Below are positions 5,137-8,367 of a stretch of 8,367 bases of DNA, piece after piece. This stretch comes from Acidobacteriota bacterium (GTDB lineage Bacteria > Acidobacteriota > Terriglobia > Terriglobales > SCQP01). Every line of letters starts with the position of its first letter. The first letter of the stretch is position 1. The notes below the pieces were generated by a model. It was not told the DNA's origin, did not search any database, and was given only the letters and a program-made list of their open reading frames with translations. The position numbers were made by a program, and so were the translations under genes. The DNA lies in NCBI GenBank assembly GCA_021823305.1, contig JAKAOE010000050.1, positions 1-8,367 on the forward strand. The letters run 5' to 3'.

Positions 5137-5216
5137 CTGCCCGGCCCGCGCGTCGCTGTGTGTGTCGCTGCCCTGGCTGGGCGCTGGGCGGGACTTGCCC
5201 GGTGCTATTCGTCGCT

Positions 5217-5972
5217 TCACCCCAGCGAATTGTAGCTGACGTTTAAATATCGGCTCGTGATCGTGCATGGGTCGTTCTCATCCACCGTCCAGCCGCCCTT
5301 GCGTAACTCGGTCATCCACCGCTTGTTCCTCCAAGAGAATAGGCTGAAGACGCGGGTTGGCTCTTCCCGTTCCCGAAGATGATCAGGCAGGTAGCCGGAG
5401 GGGAGGACGCGCAGAACCACCGCCTGCCATCCGTATCCAGCGCCGGTTAGGGTCTTGGGGATTTCAGGGGCAAACCGCCCCGATTGAGCCGGCCACCAGT
5501 CGTCCCCGGCCCTCACGCCGAAAACGAGGCCCCTGTTGCGCGATTCGAAAAAAAAGTGCGGTCCGGGCCAGCCGGGACGGCCGCCGGGCAGCGCGCCAGC
5601 AAAGCCCAGCCTTGTGGAGTAATACGCGGTGCTCTCGGCGGAGGAGTGGGCGGAACAGGCGAACGCGCCGGGGGTGAGGGCGGTGAACGTGAAACTGTTG
5701 AACGCGGGCTCGTTGCCGAGCGCGGCCTGGTCGGCGGAGCCGAAGTCGTCGCGTAGAGCCTCCAAGTTCACCCACACCTTGACCACATAGGGCTTGAACT
5801 CCGCGAGCGCGAAGAGCCAAAGCAGCCCGAACCCGACATAGGTGAAACCGAGTCCAAGCAGCGATGACGGCGCCCACGCCAGTTGCCCTGCGCTGTGCAG
5901 AAGCACGGTGACCGAGGCGCCAACCGCGAGCAAGCCGAAAAGGTGTAGCTCCCTGATCGGTACTTGTGTCAC
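5217..5972 (-). CDS. Two-TM membrane protein of unknown function, probable cargo gene
   Basis: GTG at 5972 is chosen because GGAGGT (5984-5979) lies six bases upstream, giving 251 aa; the frame stays open to 6098 without a better start. Two hydrophobic segments lie near the N-terminus (about 11-27 and 37-57), separated by a short loop. A long soluble region (about 65-251) follows, rich in aromatic residues (D-D-W-W at 157-160, G-Y-G-W-Q at 179-183, W214, W219, W228). I do not recognise the family, and no nuclease, nucleotidyltransferase or protease motif is clear. It is the only gene of the element's right half on the minus strand and stands alone between the replication operon and attR, the usual place for accessory genes such as anti-phage or superinfection functions. 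That role is inferred from position only. Confidence 0.78.
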   Translation of the reverse strand: MTQVPIRELHLFGLLAVGASVTVLLHSAGQLAWAPSSLLGLGFTYVGFGLLWLFALAEFKPYVVKVWVNLEALRDDFGSADQAALGNEPAFNSFTFTALTPGAFACSAHSSAESTAYYSTRLGFAGALPGGRPGWPGPHFFFESRNRGLVFGVRAGDDWWPAQSGRFAPEIPKTLTGAGYGWQAVVLRVLPSGYLPDHLREREEPTRVFSLFSWRNKRWMTELRKGGWTVDENDPCTITSRYLNVSYNSLG

Positions 5973-6034
5973 GTCGCTACCTCCGAGCGGCCGTTGTTTC
6001 TGGGCTTGCCTTTGGGCGTGGCGCTGCCCTCCAT
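5969..6034 (-). CDS. Possible 21-aa leader ORF of the membrane protein
   Basis: ATG at 6034 opens a 21-codon frame (M-E-G-S-A-T-P-K-G-K, ending S-E-V-A-T) whose TGA overlaps the membrane-protein GTG as GTGA, the same junction type used throughout this element. It has no Shine-Dalgarno site. A weak TATGCT -10 (6045-6040) would place a transcript start about at its ATG. It may be a leaderless coupling peptide or pure chance; the peptide has no recognisable family. Confidence 0.3.
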   Translation of the reverse strand: MEGSATPKGKPRNNGRSEVAT

Positions 6035-6039
6035 CGGCG

Positions 6040-6070
6040 AGCATACACCAGCGAGCTTGGATTGGTGCAA
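6040..6070 (-). promoter_or_regulatory. Weak candidate promoter for the membrane protein gene
   Basis: On the minus strand TTGCAC (6070-6065) and TATGCT (6045-6040) resemble -35 and -10 boxes, but the 19-bp spacer is longer than ideal. Transcription would start near 6033, about 60 bases before the GTG at 5972. Confidence 0.35.
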
Positions 6071-6224
6071 CAGTGCGCGCGCAGCGCGCGCGCGGCAAGC
6101 GGCGGCGCCAAACGGGGGCGGTACGGCGACTTGTACGCGCGGGCGAGGCATGCAGATTGCGGCTGGCCTTCGGGCGTTTTCGCGCGGTACGCGAACGCGC
6201 GAGTCACGCAAAGGCGCGCCGGCG

Positions 6225-6249
6225 AGTTTGGGGGGAAGTTGGGGGACCC
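6225..6249. repeat. 25-bp inner repeat, copy B (candidate arm-type site)
   Basis: It is identical over 25 bp to 304-328, in direct orientation, but here in non-coding DNA 130 bp inside attR. In the excised circle this copy and copy A would flank the 45-bp core, as expected for integrase arm sites. Confidence 0.75.
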
Positions 6250-6379
6250 CTGGCAGAAAGCGGCAGTTTTCGGTAGCGGCCGCATGAGCGGCAGAATCGC
6301 GCGTGAGCCCGCGCCAGGCCTGCTATTCTCTGCTTTTGGGTGCTGCCGGCTGCGATGGCGAAAATGAGCGTCGTCGGAA

Positions 6380-6424
6380 CTTCTAAGCCGACGGTCGCAG
6401 GTTCGAATCCTGCCGCGCCCGCCA
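6380..6424 (+). repeat. attR core: truncated tRNA-Arg 3' half
   Basis: This is the second perfect copy of the 45-bp core, from the anticodon loop to the encoded CCA. The upstream acceptor, D-arm and 5' anticodon-stem sequence is missing, so it is a tRNA fragment and cannot make tRNA. It marks the junction between the element's right end and the chromosome, which resumes at 6425. Confidence 0.95.
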
Positions 6425-6565
6425 GCAGGATGTGGCTCGGCCGCCCTTTGTCCAGACCGCCGTTCCCGTGGCCGGGCTGCGGCCGTACTTCGATCCCCGG
6501 CAGCGAGCGCCCGCTGGCACCCGGGCGTCGCCAAGTTGCCGCGTATGGGGTTCGGCCCCTTATTC

Positions 6566-6594
6566 TTGACCGGCGATATCCAAATGGATATGAT
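6566..6594 (+). promoter_or_regulatory. Toxin-antitoxin promoter with internal operator palindrome
   Basis: TTGACC (6566-6571), a 17-bp spacer and TATGAT (6589-6594) form a strong sigma-70 promoter. ATATCC (6576-6581) and GGATAT (6586-6591) make an inverted repeat around AAAT, covering the spacer and the start of the -10. This is a natural site for autorepression by the HTH antitoxin. The predicted transcript start is near 6601, at the toxin GTG. The DNA between attR and this promoter (6425-6565) shows no gene or other element. Confidence 0.82.
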
Positions 6595-6600
6595 GCGGTT

Positions 6601-6951
6601 GTGGTGCTCATCCGGTTCTTGGGCGATGCGCAGCGACGCCTCCGGGCGTTCCCGGCGGAGGCTCGGCTGGATGCGGGATTTCAATTGTGGAAGGTGCAGT
6701 GCGGCGAGCCGCCGGACGATTTCAAGCCCATGCCCTCGATAGGCCGGGGAGTGGAGGAAATCCGGGTACGGGCGGTATCCGGAACATTCCGGGTTGTGTA
6801 CTTGGCGCGGCGGGCGGAGGCGGTGTACGTTCTGCACGCCTTCGCCAAGAAGACGCGGGCTACCGCGCAGCGGGATATCGAGTTGGCGCGGAAGCGGTTG
6901 AATGAGTTGACAGGGGGCAGGCATGAAGAAGCAGACCAAAACGTTTCGTAG
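6601..6951 (+). CDS. higB: HigB/RelE-type (phage Gp49-like) toxin
   Basis: This 116-aa protein belongs to the Gp49-like branch of the RelE/HigB superfamily, ribosome-dependent mRNA interferases. Family signatures are F-L-G-D-A-Q-R-R-L-R-A-F-P (6-18), D-A-G-F-Q-L-W-K-V-Q (24-33), D-D-F-K-P-M-P-S-I-G-R-G-V-E-E-I-R-V (39-56), G-T-F-R-V-V-Y (61-67) and Y-V-L-H-A-F-A-K-K-T (76-85). GTG at 6601 or 6604 fits the family's usual length; no clear Shine-Dalgarno site is visible and the promoter puts the transcript start at about 6601, so initiation may be leaderless. The frame extends upstream through attR, but that part is not toxin-like. The 3' end overlaps the antitoxin gene by 29 bases. It lies outside attR, so it is chromosomal. 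Confidence 0.93.
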   Translation: MVLIRFLGDAQRRLRAFPAEARLDAGFQLWKVQCGEPPDDFKPMPSIGRGVEEIRVRAVSGTFRVVYLARRAEAVYVLHAFAKKTRATAQRDIELARKRLNELTGGRHEEADQNVS

Positions 6952-7207
6952 CATTTGGGATGCCATCGCCGTCCGTCCCGGCGAGGCGGCGAACCTGCAA
7001 CTGCGGGCCGAACTCATGCAGCAGGTCGCGGCCATCGTGCGGTCGGCGGAGTGGACCCAAGCCGAAGCGGCCCGGCGCTGCGGTATATCCCAGCCGCGCA
7101 TGAACGACTTGCTGCGCGGGCGCATGTCCAGGTTCTCGCTCGATGCGCTGGTGAACATCGCCACGGCCTTGAAGCGCCGGGTAAAGCTGTCCGTCCACGC
7201 CGCCTAG
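6923..7207 (+). CDS. higA: HigA-type XRE/HTH antitoxin
   Basis: ATG at 6923 follows GGGGG at close spacing and starts inside the toxin gene. The 94-aa product has the typical layout of antitoxins paired with Gp49-like toxins: N-terminal F-R-S-I-W-D-A-I (8-15), helix A-A-N-L-Q-L-R-A-E-L-M (22-32), then an XRE HTH with W-T-Q-A-E-A-A-R-R-C-G-I-S-Q-P-R-M-N-D-L (44-63) and F-S-L-D-A-L-V-N-I-A (71-80). It should neutralise the toxin and repress the shared promoter through the ATATCC-AAAT-GGATAT site. Its TAG (7205-7207) abuts the probable IS end at 7208; its length looks normal for the family, so the gene is probably intact. Confidence 0.93.
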   Translation: MKKQTKTFRSIWDAIAVRPGEAANLQLRAELMQQVAAIVRSAEWTQAEAARRCGISQPRMNDLLRGRMSRFSLDALVNIATALKRRVKLSVHAA

Positions 7208-8367
7208 CCTGGATTATTCACGAAGGACCGGGCGGGGACGGATGGTGCGCTTCGGCTGGCGATGGTTGGCGGTGCGAGCGACTGGCGGTGGGGTTTGGGC
7301 GGGCGGCGGCGTGGCACGCTCGGGAATCGGGCAGGGCTCCGCCGCGACGGCGTTTGGTGGCGGGGTTGAGACAGCGGCGTCGGTTCAGGCTGAGCTGAAG
7401 CGCTGGCACAGGCGCGCGAAGTCGGCCTGGAAGGGCCAGCCTTCGGCGAAGGAGACGCGCACGCAGCGCGCGGTGCGTCGGACGCGCGCCGCCAGCTTGA
7501 AGACGCGGTTGCGCAGGGCCTCGATCTGCAAGGGCCGGAGCCGCGGCGGCAGGCGCAGGCGGAACAGGTTCACCAAGTTGTAGGCGGCGGCGTGCAGCAG
7601 CAGGCGGAACTGGTTGGCGGCGAAGCGGTGGCAGCTGAGCCGGTCGGCGGCGAAGCCGTTCTTCAGTTCCTCGATGCGGTTCTCGCACTCGCCGCGGTCG
7701 TTGTAAAAGCCGAAGCTCGCCTCCGGCGATAGGCCTTCGTTGCTCACCAGGAAACGCAGGTTCGCTCCGGCCGCGCCGTGCTCGGCCTTGTAGCACAGCC
7801 GCCGCGGGCCGGCCCAGCTGCGGGCCTGGTAGCGGAACTCGCCGTAGAGCCGTTGCGGATGCCCGCCCGCCTCGTAGGCCAGTTGGGCCGCTTCCTGCAG
7901 CCGGGCGGCCTGCCGGCGCAGCACCGGGTTGACCCCGATGCCGATGGCGTAGCCGACCCCCATCGCCTCGCAGAACTCGTACAACTCCGGCAGGGCGAAG
8001 CCCGCATCGGCGCGCAGCCGCACCCGCACCCCCGGGAAGGCCCGCCCCAGCCGCCGCAGCAGGCGCACCGCCCCCGCCCCCGACGCCGCCCGGCCCGGAC
8101 GCAGCCACAGCGCCAGCGCGAAACCGGTGTGGCGCTCCGTCACCCCCAGCGGGTGGTACATGGGCTGCCCGTAGCAGCCGTGAAAGAAGCTGAACTGCTG
8201 CTGCCCGTGCGTCGGGTCATCGGTGGAATCGATGTCGAGCAGAATCTCCCCGCGCCGCCGCACCCCCGCTGCGCACGTCCGGATGAACCACTCCACCAAC
8301 TCTCCCCTCATCGCCAGCAGTTCCCGCCGCCGCGCCCGGTTCTCCCACCGGCTCAGCGTCGGCTGCG
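7208..8367 (-). mobile_element. IS1380-family insertion sequence (one end and most of the transposase)
   Basis: The transposase is IS1380-type. Its downstream end is placed at 7208, where the sequence CCTGGATTATTCAC begins; IS1380-family inverted repeats commonly start with CCT. The other end lies beyond the window, so neither the matching inverted repeat nor the target duplication can be confirmed. Non-coding tail 7222-7384 shows no gene. Confidence 0.65.
7385..8367 (-). CDS. IS1380-family transposase (5' end outside window)
   Basis: An open frame enters from the window edge (first full codon at 8365) and stops with TGA at 7387-7385, giving 326 visible residues; about 100 or more N-terminal residues are expected beyond the edge. 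It is a DDE transposase that cuts and rejoins the IS ends. IS1380 signatures are the opening Q-P-T-L-S-R-W-E-N, then L-D-I-D-S-T-D-D-P-T-H-G-Q-Q (first catalytic Asp, about 8235), F-F-H-G-C-Y-G, R-A-D-A-G-F (second Asp, about 8008) and Y-N-D-R-G-E-C-E-N-R-I-E-E-L-K-N-G-F (Glu region, about 7670-7710), followed by A-A-N-Q-F-R-L-L-L-H-A-A-A-Y-N-L. No internal stop or frameshift is present in the visible part, so it may be functional. Confidence 0.92.
   Translation of the reverse strand, partial: QPTLSRWENRARRRELLAMRGELVEWFIRTCAAGVRRRGEILLDIDSTDDPTHGQQQFSFFHGCYGQPMYHPLGVTERHTGFALALWLRPGRAASGAGAVRLLRRLGRAFPGVRVRLRADAGFALPELYEFCEAMGVGYAIGIGVNPVLRRQAARLQEAAQLAYEAGGHPQRLYGEFRYQARSWAGPRRLCYKAEHGAAGANLRFLVSNEGLSPEASFGFYNDRGECENRIEELKNGFAADRLSCHRFAANQFRLLLHAAAYNLVNLFRLRLPPRLRPLQIEALRNRVFKLAARVRRTARCVRVSFAEGWPFQADFARLCQRFSSA

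Larger units (their letters stand above)
5973..6379. other. Non-coding right end of the element
   Basis: Apart from the possible 21-codon leader this 407-bp stretch has no convincing gene. It contains the candidate membrane-protein promoter, an alternating GC tract (6074-6094) able to form a hairpin or Z-DNA, an inverted repeat TCGCGCG/CGCGCGA (6180-6186, 6196-6202), and the 25-bp arm-like repeat (6225-6249). About 130 bp separate that repeat from attR. The region looks like one arm of the attachment site. Confidence 0.6.
213..6424. mobile_element. Minimal tRNA-Arg-integrated element (satellite-like or integrative plasmid)
   Basis: A perfect 45-bp direct repeat bounds this block, giving a unit of 6167 bp from one core copy to the next. 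Inside are a tyrosine integrase next to the intact tRNA, an AlpA/Xis-like HTH protein, a CHC2 zinc-ribbon protein, a RepA-like helicase containing iteron-like repeats, three small unknown proteins and one membrane protein. Integrase beside the tRNA, a divergently transcribed replication operon and a lone gene at the far end form the usual layout of phage satellites and integrative plasmids. No capsid, portal, terminase, lysis, relaxase or type IV secretion gene is visible, so transfer between cells must rely on something else. Element limits are well supported by the repeats; the satellite versus integrative-plasmid choice is inference. Confidence 0.9.

Noticed and set aside
5124..5141. GGCAGC/GCTGCC hairpin at the end of the rightward operon as a terminator
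   Set aside because: The stem is only 6 bp and no T-tract follows on either strand, so intrinsic termination is not supported; no better candidate exists between the convergent genes (5137-5216).
6074..6094. Alternating GC tract as a functional site
   Set aside because: It can form a hairpin or Z-DNA in principle, but such runs are common in GC-rich genomes and nothing nearby links it to a function.
1630..6591. Shared regulator for the integrase palindrome and the HigBA palindrome
   Set aside because: Both contain CC-A/T-GG half-sites, but spacing from the centre differs, so recognition by one protein is not supported.
6204..6611. Minus-strand frame containing A-G-F-E-P-A-T-V-G-L-E-V-P across attR
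   Set aside because: This peptide is the antisense translation of the tRNA-Arg 3' half and is a well-known source of false proteins.
7218..8108. 296-aa minus-strand frame within the IS
   Set aside because: It is a Gly/Ala/Arg/Pro-rich frame overlapping the transposase, which carries the DDE motifs.
1..8367. CRISPR array or diversity-generating repeat
   Set aside because: No regularly spaced repeats of suitable length and no cas or reverse-transcriptase motifs were seen.

Overview
This is a GC-rich bacterial window with canonical Shine-Dalgarno sites, near-consensus sigma-70 promoters and many GTG starts. That fits a high-GC Gram-negative such as a proteobacterium, or perhaps an acidobacterium or verrucomicrobium. 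The sequence alone does not fix the taxon. Its core is a very small integrated mobile element of about 6.2 kb that looks complete. It sits in a tRNA-Arg(UCU) gene and is bounded by a perfect 45-bp direct repeat of the tRNA 3' half (attL 213-257, attR 6380-6424).

Left flank (1-212): the last 35 codons of a PIN-domain VapC-like toxin, then the tRNA-Arg gene with a perfect TATAAT -10 box. Element, left end (258-1656, minus strand): a tyrosine integrase reading toward the tRNA. Just upstream of it is an overlooked 51-codon basic ORF. Both are driven by a TTGACA-N17-TAAATT promoter whose spacer is a perfect 20-bp palindrome. Element, rightward operon (about 1660-5136): a leader with two strong hairpins, an unknown 198-aa protein, an AlpA/Xis-like winged HTH protein, a primase-type CHC2 zinc-ribbon protein without a catalytic domain, a RepA-like RecA-fold helicase, a TubC-N-like/zinc-ribbon protein and a 107-aa protein with a GGKAR...RSE...ARW motif. 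From the AlpA-like gene onward every junction is a GTGA or ATGA overlap, so the genes look translationally coupled. The 3' end of the helicase gene holds four copies of CTGGTTCCC in an AT-richer patch, in more than one reading frame and on both strands. This looks like an iteron origin embedded in the replication gene. Element, right end (5217-6379): a lone minus-strand two-TM protein (probable cargo), then about 400 bp of non-coding DNA holding a 25-bp exact copy of a sequence inside the integrase 3' end. The two copies flank the core in the reconstructed attP and are good candidates for integrase arm-type sites.

Right flank (6425-8367): a HigBA-type (RelE/Gp49-like) toxin-antitoxin operon whose promoter also has a palindrome between -35 and -10. 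An IS1380-family transposase, cut by the window edge, follows; its IS probably begins directly after the antitoxin stop codon.

Working model (inference): Int plus the AlpA-like factor integrate and excise the element. The zinc-ribbon protein and RepA-like helicase replicate the excised circle from the embedded iterons. No capsid, terminase, relaxase or conjugation gene is present, so it is either a minimal phage-satellite-like element or an integrative plasmid that depends on a helper for transfer. The unknown membrane protein occupies the usual cargo position.
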